A stretch of DNA of 64,000 nt. It comes from Brachionus rotundiformis. Taxonomy: Eukaryota > Rotifera > Eurotatoria > Ploima > Brachionidae. Every line of letters begins with the position of its first letter. Position 1 is the stretch's first letter. The stretch covers positions 124,001-188,000 of the forward strand of contig JAESIW010000020.1 of the NCBI GenBank assembly GCA_016802295.1, in the 5' to 3' direction. The notes under the pieces were generated by a model. That model saw only the letters and a program-made list of their open reading frames with translations, was not told where the DNA came from and ran no database searches. Below are positions 45,461 through 55,558 of this stretch, in pieces. The translations under genes and the position numbers were made by a program.

Positions 45461-46070
45461 ATTTGACAGGCCTCCCTCTTATTGTTTCACTTAGCTCCAA
45501 TGTGTCATTTAGCTTGTTACGTTCCTCACGAAGCTTCCTTTCCGTAGCGTGCTCAAAGGGTGTGAGGTCCCGATTTCCGTAGGTCTTCTTGAACGGCTCG
45601 ACGTCTTTTAATTTCTTGGCGTTCCTAAGGGCTTTCTGCTGGGTTTGTTCATCGTTCAGTTCGATAATCAGTAGAGGGGTCTTAGTCGGGTCTCTGGGTT
45701 TGGTGAGATATTTCCGTTTGACCTCAGTGGTCGGGTTGATTTCAAGGGTACTAAAAAAAGTGTTAATTACTTTTTCTGATTCCGGGTTTAGTGCTTTTAG
45801 TGGTTGATCCTCGGATTGTAGGCCATTTACCATTATGCAGTTCTTCTTCTCGGCTTTAGACTGTTGCTCTCTCTGCATCATAGTAAGCATAACCGGCATT
45901 GTTGGGTCCGTTTTGTCAATAGCGTTGTTTTTCTGAAAAAGATTGCTCCATTGGAAATTTGGCGTCGCTGGTGTAGCGTCCTTTGCAGCTTGTAGTTCTT
46001 TGATAATCCCGCGGAGATCAGCTACGTCTTTTTCAAGAGTGGCTATCCTGGCGAGGGCAGCGTTAACCAT
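45369..46070 (-). CDS. LINE ORF1 nucleic-acid-binding protein
   Basis: 233 residues from the ATG at 46070. A short coiled coil (ARIATLEKDVADLRGII) is followed by an RRM-like middle (NCIMVNGLQSED, LLIIELNDEQTQQKAL) and a conserved tail (DLTPFEHATERKLREER), the usual ORF1 layout of CR1/L2-type LINEs, where it coats the RNA. The frame is intact and overlaps ORF2. Upstream to about 46200 is probably the LINE 5' untranslated region. Confidence 0.85.
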   Translation of the reverse strand: MVNAALARIATLEKDVADLRGIIKELQAAKDATPATPNFQWSNLFQKNNAIDKTDPTMPVMLTMMQREQQSKAEKKNCIMVNGLQSEDQPLKALNPESEKVINTFFSTLEINPTTEVKRKYLTKPRDPTKTPLLIIELNDEQTQQKALRNAKKLKDVEPFKKTYGNRDLTPFEHATERKLREERNKLNDTLELSETIRGRPVKYGSEAGKQFYWGIRWGYLYKIDRATKKILA

Positions 46071-46625
46071 GAGGATGACGTGGAAAATTGGTTTGTTGGT
46101 TGAAATAATTTAAAATTCTAGTTGAAAGATGATTATTCGACTTTGGTCAATCAAAGTCACCACCACTAAAACTACAATAGTACATTTGATACATGAGGAC
46201 ATAAGAAACTTCAGATAATAATCCAATATATATAATTTAAATTAAAATTAATAACTCATCGTTTATATAAAATTAACGAAAATAGAAAATAGTCGAATAA
46301 TCTAATAGTTGGTTTATGCAGAATTTTGTCCGTGACTGGCCTGGATCAGCTAAATAAATTAAAAGAATACTTTATAAGAAATTAATTATTTAATAAAATT
46401 GGAATCACAAAATTTTTTAAAAATATATTTTATATCCCAAGGCTTTTGAAAAAAATTTAAGGCTAAATAACAAAAGTTAAATTAATTTAAACATTTGCTA
46501 TTTTGACGACATAGTATTTTTAAATTATAAAAATACATTGGATTTTAGTTATTATAAAATTTTTTAGTTGAGCAAAAATTTTAAGCATTCTGATATGTAA
46601 GAAAAAAAAAGTTATCTCCTAATTA

Positions 46626-47405
46626 ACGGGTGTTCAAAAAAGGTTGGCGCGGATTTGTTTTGCATAAAATCTGGCGCTTGGTTTGTCCAAAACTTTTGAA
46701 ATTTTATACATACATACATTAGGCCTTCATGATTACAAAACACTATTTTCTTATTTATGTGCTTTTTCTGTCCCGGAAATAAACAGCATAAGTTAGACCC
46801 CACCTAAACAGTCTCAATGTCCTCCTGTTTATTCATATATTTTTAATAAGTATTATATATGATTTAAAAGACAATTAAACAAGGATCAAAATGATATATA
46901 GATCTTATTTTTATTACATTCTGTTCAAAAGATATACTGAAAAAACCCCGAAATTTCAACCTTTTTTAAAATAAGAAAAATTTGGTATATTTTTGATTTT
47001 AATCGAATAACTTTTGAACGGAACAAAATATTTACACCAAATTTTAAACACTTTTATAAATAGGATTCAAGTTTATGAAAAAACAAAAAATTTTAAAATT
47101 TATTATTTTCTTTACTATTTTATATTATTATTTAATGAAACATATATGGTTCTCTTTAGGTCAAATTTTTAAAAAAAAAACTTTAAGCAAAGTAAAAGTT
47201 AATGTGCTTAAATTAAAGCTAAAGAGCTGAACTTTAATTTGATATACAATATTCATCAAAGAGAAAAAGCACATAAATAAGAAAATAGTGTTTTGTAATC
47301 ATGAAGGCCTAATGTATGTATGTATAAAATTTCAAAAGTTTTGGACAAACCAAGCGCCAGATTTTATGCAAAACAAATCCGCGCCAACCTTTTTTGAACA
47401 CCCGT
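46626..47405. mobile_element. Mariner-type foldback element with TA target duplication
   Basis: The ends ACGGGTGTTCAAAAAAGG and CCTTTTTTGAACACCCGT are perfect inverted repeats flanked by TA on both sides (46624-46625, 47406-47407). The arms extend for about 140 bp (through TTGGCGCGGATTTG, ATACATACATACATTAGGCC and AAGAAAATAGTG-like words). The AT-rich centre codes for nothing, so this is a non-autonomous element; termini of this form are common in mariner families. Confidence 0.9.
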
Positions 47406-48286
47406 TAGTATTAAATTAAACGATTAAAAAAAACTTCTAATTAAATGAATTATTAGTACACATATTGATTTTATTTTTCTTAACATTGTTTATATTAAAA
47501 TTTAGTTTTAAATTTATTTGAATCATTAAAATTTAGAGAATGACTACGGAAAGATAATTTATCTTTGCGTAGAAATTTCTTGTGACCGATAATTATCTGT
47601 AAGTAGAAAAAAATAAATAAAAGATATAATATCTTTTTGAATAAAATTAGCTCTATAAAGATACTTTGATAAAATTGAAATTTTGTGGCTACCTTTATAG
47701 GTTTCTCTTTCTTGACAACTAATTAACTCTTACAAAAATGTTTAGCAAGTATATAATACCGTAAGCTTAGTTCTAAAGAATTAAAAATGTCACAGATACA
47801 ATTAGGAAAAAAATTTGCGACATTTGAAGAATTTGACAAGACCCTTGAAAATTACTGCCAAACCAATTACACTTCTCCCAAAAGCAACAAGTCGTTACCT
47901 AAAGCCAGATCGAACCTTATAAATTTTACACATAAATTTTTACACATATTTTATCTACCTGTAGAAATTTTTTTTTCAGATAGTTATATGTCGTAAGACA
48001 ATGCTACGGAAAGATGTTTTACTTATATGTAGCATCTTCCTAAAAATTGATAAAAATTTATTTTTTTATTATTAAATGCAAAACTTAAAAAATTATTTGT
48101 CTATGCATAAATTGGTAAAAATAAATGAAATTAATCAAATATAGCTTTAGAAAATTAATTTCATTAACAATGATTCTATTAAAAAAACTAATTTCAAATT
48201 AAGGCAAGAAATGTAAATACAAAATAAATATGTTAAGTCATTGATCCTATTTACATTTTATTCAAAAATTATTTTAATTAATTAAT
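47406..48286. other. Spacer with one possible MULE N-terminal fragment
   Basis: A frame from ATG 47787 to 47996 reads MSQIQLGKKFATFEEFDK and LENYCQTNYTSPK, reminiscent of the N-terminal zinc-finger leader of some MULE proteins, but no continuation is seen. Otherwise AT-rich without features. Confidence 0.3.
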
Positions 48287-48355
48287 TACTCAAATGCATA
48301 GAGGAAACATTTACCATTTTGTCAAGAACACTAGATGATGATTGATTGGTAGGTG
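48287..48355. repeat. Fragment of the polycystin exon at the duplication edge
   Basis: About 65 bases ('actcaaatgcatagagg' to 'ttggtaggtgt') are identical to 56946-57012, inside the coding exon of the polycystin gene, except for a 4-base local duplication (attg). It lies about 50 bp before the Rpn11 pseudogene, in the same orientation as the plus strand at the source. Confidence 0.9.
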
Positions 48356-48404
48356 TATAAAAATGAGTATATATGGCGTTCTAATAATAAATTAAAAAAT
48401 GATC

Positions 48405-48684
48405 TGTTGATGTTGTGGTCGACCCGATCCAAAGTGTGAAAGGAAAGGTGGTCATAGATGCCTTTAGGCTGATCAATCCTAACACTTTGGTGCTTGGACA
48501 TGAGCCTCGTCAAACAACCTCCAACTTGGGTCACTTGCAAAAGCCGTCCATTCAGGCTCTTATTCATGAACTTAACAGACACTACTATTCCATTTCGATA
48601 AATTACCGCAAGAACGACAAATTAATGACCAATAATATTGTCCAATGTATGGGCGCCATGCTCTTAACGGTGGTTTTCAAATAG
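48405..48684 (+). pseudogene. Rpn11 (PSMD14) pseudogene fragment
   Basis: Matches the 3' part of the Rpn11 gene at 36272-36784 almost exactly (VVDPIQSVKGKVVIDAF, GHEPRQTTSNLGHLQKP, NNIVQCMGAMLLTVVFK). It lacks the start, the JAMM motif and an internal block equivalent to about 36483-36716, whose removal joins RKN directly to DKLMTN with a two-base overlap. It is the left part of the segmental duplication and cannot encode a protease. Confidence 0.95.
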
Positions 48685-49070
48685 AATCCTAAAAATCCTT
48701 TATATTTTCGTATCGTTTACAAATTTTTATTTTCATTAAATTTATAAATACTTGAAATTTAATTTAATAAACATTTATTAATGTAAAATGATTTTAGTTC
48801 TTTATTTGAGAATAATATTTTTTAAAAGAGCAAAATGGATACATTAACTTCCAGACAAACTAGCTTAGCCTGCATAAACAATGGATTTAAATTTTTAAAC
48901 AAAGCAGCAGATTAAATAGTTTTATATTTTTTTAAATTAGAAAGAAAATGAGATTTTTTATTAATTTATAAAAAATAAGATAAATTCTTATCAAAATTAT
49001 TTATTAGATAAATAACAAGGTATTTAAAATAAAAAAAAATAAAAAGAAATTTTAAAAAGTGATTAAGAAA

Positions 49071-50678
49071 ATGGAAGAAGTCAAGATAAGACTAACTTGC
49101 GAAAAATGGACTCCTTATAAAAATATAATGAATAGAGAATCAAGTTTTATATGCCCAGAATGCAAGAAGCATGATGTAAATGTAGCAGAAATATTAAATT
49201 ATCCAATAAATAAATTAGCGATAACAAGAAAAAAGATTGAATGTGAACTAGAAAAACTAAAAGAAAATAATTTAGAAATTTATATTGAAAATCATTTCGA
49301 TAAAATAGTGAATGAAATTGATCTAAATGTTGAGAAAATGATAAAAGATATTAACGATCAACGAAATGAAATGATTTACAAATTAGAAGAAAAGAAACAA
49401 GAATTTATAGATAATATAAAAATTAAAAAATTCGAGATATTAGAAACAGAAAAATTCAATGAAGAAGTCGAAAGTAAAGAAAATGTTTTTGATAAATTGC
49501 AAATAACAGAAGATTACAATAAAAAAATAAACGAGAATATTTGTTTGGAAAAGAAAATAAGAGAGGAATTGATAAAAAATAAATATTCATGCAATAAAAG
49601 AAATATATCAGTAAATGAATTGATTGGAGAAATACAAATACAAGGATTTAATTTAGAAAAGGAAAGAATTAAAATTCGAAATATTTCAAATTGGGAATGC
49701 AGTAAAACTTTAACTAGTCATACTGACGCAATTATCTGTCTTAAATTAATCAATGAAAATACATTAGCTAGTTGTAGTTTTGATAAAACTATAAAGATTT
49801 GGAATATTTCAAATGGGGAATGCACGAAAACTTTAACTGGTCATACTGACAGAATTTATTGTCTTAAATTAATCAATGAAAATACATTAGCTAGTGGCAG
49901 TTGGGATAGAACTATAAAGATTTGGAACATCTCAAATTGGGAATGCATTAAAACTTTAACTGGTCATACTGCCAGAATTTGTTGTCTTAAATTAATCAAT
50001 GAAAATACATTAGCTAGTAGCAGTTGGGATGATACAATAAGGATTTGGAATATCTCAAACTGGGAATGGACTAGAACTTTAACTAGTCATACTGACACAA
50101 TTGTCTGTCTTAAATTAATCAATGAAAATACATTAGCTAGCTGTAGTTTTGATAAAACTATAAAGATTTGGAATATTTCAAATGGGGAATGCACGAAAAC
50201 TTTAACTGGTCATACTGACAGAATTTATTGTCTTAAATTAATCAATGAAAATACATTAGCTAGTGGCAGTTGGGATCATACAATAAAGATTTGGAATATC
50301 TCAAATTGGGAATGCACAAAAACTTTAACTGGTCATACTGCCAGAATTTATTGTCTTAAATTAATCAATGAAAATACATTAGCTAGCGGCAGTGATGATG
50401 CAACTATAAAGATTTGGAATATCTCAAATTGGGAGTGCACTAAAACCTTAACTGGTCATAGTAGACCGATTTTCTGTCTTATATTAATCAATGAAAATGC
50501 ATTAGCTAGTGGCAGTGAAGATGCAACTATAAAGATTTGGAATATCTCAAATTGGGAATGCACTAAAACTTTAACAGGTCATACTGCCAGAATTTGTTGT
50601 CTTAAATTAATCAATGAAAATACATTAGCTAGTAGCAGTTGGGATGATACAATAAAGATTTGGAATATCTCAAAATAG
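49071..50678 (+). CDS. Coiled-coil/WD40 protein with eight near-identical blades (paralogue B)
   Basis: 535 residues from the ATG at 49071, paralogous to the gene at 37169. It has the same partial RING-like start (SSFICPECKKHDV), coiled coil, and then eight 41-residue WD40 repeats (about 49690-50675) instead of seven. Repeats 1-3 resemble repeats 4-6 (SCSFDK, SGSWD, then TAR-type blades in the same order), and repeat 8 nearly copies repeat 3, so blades were duplicated in blocks. Variation is again concentrated after GHT (DAI, DRI, ARI, RPI) and at the S-x-D turn (SFDK, SWDR, SWDD, SDDA, SEDA). Function unknown. The intact frame after duplication suggests it is still selected or very young. 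Confidence 0.85.
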   Translation: MEEVKIRLTCEKWTPYKNIMNRESSFICPECKKHDVNVAEILNYPINKLAITRKKIECELEKLKENNLEIYIENHFDKIVNEIDLNVEKMIKDINDQRNEMIYKLEEKKQEFIDNIKIKKFEILETEKFNEEVESKENVFDKLQITEDYNKKINENICLEKKIREELIKNKYSCNKRNISVNELIGEIQIQGFNLEKERIKIRNISNWECSKTLTSHTDAIICLKLINENTLASCSFDKTIKIWNISNGECTKTLTGHTDRIYCLKLINENTLASGSWDRTIKIWNISNWECIKTLTGHTARICCLKLINENTLASSSWDDTIRIWNISNWEWTRTLTSHTDTIVCLKLINENTLASCSFDKTIKIWNISNGECTKTLTGHTDRIYCLKLINENTLASGSWDHTIKIWNISNWECTKTLTGHTARIYCLKLINENTLASGSDDATIKIWNISNWECTKTLTGHSRPIFCLILINENALASGSEDATIKIWNISNWECTKTLTGHTARICCLKLINENTLASSSWDDTIKIWNISK

Positions 50679-50789
50679 GAAATAATAACTGATATTGATA
50701 TTTTTCTAGAGCAAAATATATTCGGTTTTTCAATAAAATTTTTTTTATTTTTAAAACTATTAATAGACGATAACTCAAAAGAATACACT

Positions 50790-51375
50790 GCCTGCTTCTC
50801 CACAATTTAGACCCACTCATCCAATATATCTTTTTCTGATGCACGAAATACTGGTATTGACTTAGACCAATTGTTTTTTACCACAATTTGATTGTTACCT
50901 TGATTATCACTTGTTTCGTTACGACTGCAACCTGTAACATTCACTTGGTTTCTAGTGCTTTCATCAAGTAATTGCAATCTTTGTGCTTGAAATTAGTTCA
51001 ATCATGCGGTCTTTGGCAGTGAGTTCACCAATCTTTAATTTATCTAAAACAGATAAACTTGTCGTAATTCTCCTTTGTACAAAATATCACCTTTTTAATT
51101 TGGATTGGATCTGCCAGTAGGTAAAACTGGTAGACTAAGTTCACCTAATCTTAAAAGGAGTTGTGACAGCATGTATTCTAGTTCCTCGAGTTTTAGACTT
51201 TCTATAATTTCTTTTGTTACCGGTACGTCCATATTCATCGTACTTGTCGCTGCTACCAATCGTTAAGGGCTCAATAGGGACTTGAATAAAAATATTGAAT
51301 TGTTTGGTATAATTTCTTTATTGCTTAAATTGCAATTATAAACTAGATAAAACTATAAAATCAAAACTACTATTT
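50790..51375 (-). mobile_element. LTR retrotransposon remnant (LTR end, primer site, gag start)
   Basis: On the minus strand an LTR-like end (51375-51258, also at 25005-25120) is followed by TTGGTAGCAGCG, which could be a tRNA primer-binding site. Gag-like sequence comes next (MNMDVPVTKEIIESLKLEEL; later SIPVFRASEKDILDEWV, a pattern found at gag N-termini). Several stops and frameshifts occur and no pol follows; the remnant abuts the WD40 gene's 3' end. Confidence 0.45.
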
Positions 51376-52530
51376 ATAAGGATTCTCAGGACTTCTTGTT
51401 TTCTAATGACATCTTGATTCAATAATTAAACTAACTTATGGAATATCATAAAAAATATGATATGAATTCAAATCGTGCATGATAAAACTAATGAATTAAA
51501 GATAAAGACTGAAAGATGCAAGCTAAGAATTATTTGTTAGTAAGCAGACGTGGCTTTTGGGTAAAAAATTATAAAAAGAATCGATCAAATGTTGAAAAAT
51601 TGATAATTGAAATTAATGATAAATAACTTCATACTTCCCCGATTGTATGTCTAGAATAAATCAGTGAAAAAACATTAGCAAGTAGAAGTTTCGATATTCA
51701 TATAAAATTAGCTATTCAATGAATATCAAATATAAACAATTAGCTTCATTTAAAATAAAAATATTCAAAACATCAGACAAGCTATTCGAAAAACAAAGGT
51801 AATATCGTGAAGCATCATTCAATGAAAAACTTTAATTTATCTTAATTAACTAATACACCTTAATTTTATGATATTATTTAGCATTAATTTTATACCCGGA
51901 TTTGATGATTTATTACTTAAATTAACGATGTGTATTTCTACTTAAATTACATTAATTCTGGCAAAATTAGAGATTATCAAATATGCCCTGTGGTCTTTTT
52001 CATAACATATTTTTTAATCTAAAAATAATTTTATTTATTTAATTTTTTTTATTAATTTGTTTAATTTTTTCCTTTGACAATTTTCATTTCCTCGTAACTT
52101 GATTAAAATTCCAGAAAAAATCCCAATAATTACAATAAAATAGTGAATAGAAGACAACAATTAATCAATAAAATAAATTTAACAAAATTTAATTTAAAAT
52201 TTAAAAATTTATTTGGGTCACAAAATTTAATTGCATTTTTGCCATATTTTTGAACTCATTTTCATACTGTTAAAATATTCAAAATTATAACATAAAATAT
52301 AAAAAATATAAATAAATTGTAATATTTATCTAAAAAGTTATAATATCTTTACATGTGTATTTTACATCTTCTAATAGAACCCAGTAAAATATTTCAAGAT
52401 AACTGTATACTAGATAATTGCAATAAAAAATTAATAAATATTTTTAAAAATTTAAGCTATCTTTTTTGCATTAAGAAGATTTATTGATAATAAACTAATA
52501 GAAGTGTTTTTATTTGTTATTATTTCAAAT
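51376..52530. other. Gene-free spacer downstream of the polycystin gene
   Basis: AT-rich sequence with no recognisable gene; 52440-52530 probably includes the 3' untranslated region of the minus-strand polycystin gene. Confidence 0.4.
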
Positions 52531-54982
52531 TTATAAAAAGTTATTATCATATTTGTTTTGGTAAATGTAGTTTGTCATTTTGAAAACACTTTTGTCCAAT
52601 TTTTCAAAAGTTTCCACTTCGACATCCTGAACACTGATCGAATTGGCTTCTACGTGATTATTTTGAAAAATTTTGTAAATTTTCTCCTTTAGTTTCGTTA
52701 TCTTTTCTCTAAAAAACTCAAATAAAATTGAGCTGTTAGACTTTTTTTTCGACTCATTTCTAAACATTTCAAAATTATCAGTCAAAATTTTAATCAAAAT
52801 ATTTATCATTAAAAAAACTATTATCAAATAGAATACGATACTAATGAGAATTTTGTTTGTAGTATTATTGCCATAATAAATGTTGCTTGGCAACTTGCTC
52901 AAAATCATTCCAAACAGGGTCTCAAAAGTGGTGATAAAGGTTGAATACTCTTTGGAATTTTGGTGCTCGATTACGTATACCAGTTGTACAAAAGCCAAAA
53001 ACACGGCAAAGAACAAAATTGAAAAATTGACCAGATCCCAGAGTGAGGCTTTGAGTGTATACACGAACATTGATATGTTTCGATTGGTTCGAAGAAGTTT
53101 CAAAAATTTCAAAGTACCAAACAAACTCAAGAAGCCAAACAGCATTCCAAGAACGTCATTCCAGTAAGAGAGCAGCTGCAGTCTGACCAGTTTATCTTTT
53201 GCTTTTATTTTCTCAAAAAGGTCATCTTTGGCATATTGTCTGTAAAGATAAATTGAGAACGCTGCCCAAGAGAATGCAAAAATTGTCCACTCAACATAAT
53301 TCCAAATTTGTGTCAAATACTTAAAACCAAGTTTATACATTCTTCTTATTTCTTTTACCATAAAAAACACCACAAACAGCATGTAGAGTAAATTAGATGC
53401 TAGGACAAAGTATTTTGATGTGTCATTTGTTTCATAAAGTATAACTGGTTCTATTCTGACACTCTTGATTAAATTTCCTGTTGGCAAAATCTCGAACAAA
53501 ATGGTACAGTATGAGAACAAATTAAGATTCACGTTATAGATAGATAGTTCAGCAAAAACAGCTCTTGTTTGTGAATCGATCCAGTTAAGTTGCTGTAAGC
53601 TTTCAACATCCTTTACCAGTTGGTTTAAATTTTTTTCTCTAAACTTCAAACCAAATGTATATCCTCCACCAACATAGGTAGCATAGTCTCCAAAGTATGG
53701 ATAAGCTTCCAAAAGAGAAGACTACTTGTACGAAAACGATTCCAAGTACTCGGAGTAATTTTGTGTATCCAAAGACCTGTTCAATGACCACTTTAGTCCA
53801 TAAGACTCTTTGTCCTGTTTCAATATATCATAATCACCATAGCAAGCATTGCCAAAATTTAGGCCATCACATTTTTGACTGACAACTCTCAACTGCCTCA
53901 AAATGGGAGTACCTAACAAATAGCTTGTTTGGTCTGCCATTAAATCTTGTTTGTTTCCATAGTAAAATGATTTTATGAAATTGGTTCTTATCCAGTAATA
54001 AACATGCTCAATCTTGGTCACACCATCTAACTCTTTTGCAGCACCCAAAACATTTCTCAAGTTTTTCTGGTACCTAAATGAATTGAGATCTTTGTTCGAA
54101 TAGCATACCAAGAACAAAACAATTAAAAATACTGAATAGCAAGTTATCTCTTTTAGAATATTGATTGCTTTTTTATCTCTTAGGTATTTTTCTTTTGTTA
54201 GAGTTAGATTTTGAGGTCTTGTTGGCACCGACTCTGTGTAATAGAGTGGATGTTTGGTATCGCTAGTTTGGTCAATTGGTTCTGTTTGCATTTCAGCTTC
54301 AAAATTTGTCAAGTTTTCAGCCTTGCGGAATATGAGAACAAGAAGAAAAGTGATGGCAGCTACTTGAATCGGCTGGGTGATTACAAATGAAGTTAGTATT
54401 GAGAAAAGAAAAGAGGACAGCCATTTGGCAACCTTGTCATCTCCCAACGAGATGCCTTTAACTATTATGAAAAAAAGACAAATAGAAGTAAAAATAATTG
54501 ATAAAAGATAAGCTATTATTTTGACCCAGTAAGGAAACTCGAGTTTTTTCTTTTTAGTCTGTTTTGTTTTTGTTCTGATCTTGTCTGTAAGTTCGTCAGC
54601 TTTGGTTCTCCTAGCTTTGGAGCGTCTGAACAGCTGTATTAGCAAAAAACTTGGCGGAAAGCAAATCAAGTTGGTCATTATTCCTATTCCAATTTGCTGC
54701 GGTGTGATGGTAAAGCTGCCTGTTTTAGGAGTGGTGTCAGCTTCATAGTAGAGAATGTTGGCCAGCATTGTAATGAAGAGAAGCACATAGGCGCATGTAA
54801 GTCTATCCAGACGAGTGAATGAGCTGAGTGTTGGTCTGGCAATAATCGATATCCATAAATGACCATCGCTAAGTTTATCTTTGGTTCCACGTTTTAACAA
54901 GTAGCCTAGGTTTTTAAGCTCTTCTTCGCCAGCCACGTTCAATTTGCGATCTATTTTTCCATCGCCTTTTTCCAATCCAAAC
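52531..54982 (-). CDS. Polycystin-1-type gene, last exon: transmembrane channel module with an in-frame TAG
   Basis: The acceptor AG at 54984-54983 joins the previous exon as W-FGLEKGDG. The exon encodes the post-PLAT region: helices after HLWISIIARPTLSSFTR, a Lys-rich loop, further helices, the polycystin extracellular (TOP) domain (YVGGGYTFGLKF, NWIDSQTRAVFAELSIYNVN) and the channel helices ending FYLIIVFLMINILIKILTDN, then a cytoplasmic tail. A single TAG at 53724-53722 interrupts the frame between ESFSYK and SSLLEAYPYFGDY, within conserved sequence; the frame is otherwise open on both sides and no usable intron spans the stop. This could be a sequencing error, a null allele or readthrough. 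The family acts as ciliary or sensory receptor-channels. Confidence 0.85.
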
Positions 54983-55558
54983 CTAAAAATTTCAATTTAG
55001 TTATTTCAATCAAACAAAATAGTAATTAAAAATATTAAATTTTTAATTGAGAGAATTTATTCAAAAAAAAATTTAAAACAATTTTTAGGCAGTTGGCCTC
55101 TAAAGCTATTTATAAATAAAAAAAAGATAAATAGATAAAAAAAACAAACTAATCTTTTTTTTTCTATTAAATAAAATTTTTTATTTAGATAATTTAAATA
55201 ATTTAATTTTTATATTTAAATATTAATAATATCTTTTTAAAATCTTATCTATTTCAAGGTTCTATCAGGGGCCTATACAAACTGTCTTGAATAATATATC
55301 CTTTATTTTTACTTTTTTTTTATTTTATTGAGCTTAATTATTATTCTGAAGGAGCATTAAACTCGGCACAAATAAATAAATAATAAATTAATTAAATTTA
55401 ATTTAATTTAATTTTCTAAAATCTTTTCAGTTTTAACACTAGCTATCAATAAAAGTGTCTATTGATGAAACAATTATTCATTCTTAAATTAATTAGCTCT
55501 TTAATCTAAAAAATCTTAAAATTTATATTTAAATTTAAACAAATGAACATTTATTTAC

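Larger units (their letters stand above)
48405..50700 (+). repeat. Segmental duplication, copy B
   Basis: Same order as 36272-38690: Rpn11 3' end, AT-rich spacer, WD40 gene. The spacer is nearly identical, with small indels, showing the duplication is fairly recent, whereas the WD40 arrays have already diverged in repeat number. Confidence 0.9.

Noticed and set aside
43890..45494. Plus-strand frames across the LINE
   Set aside because: They are antisense to the intact endonuclease and ORF1 frames.
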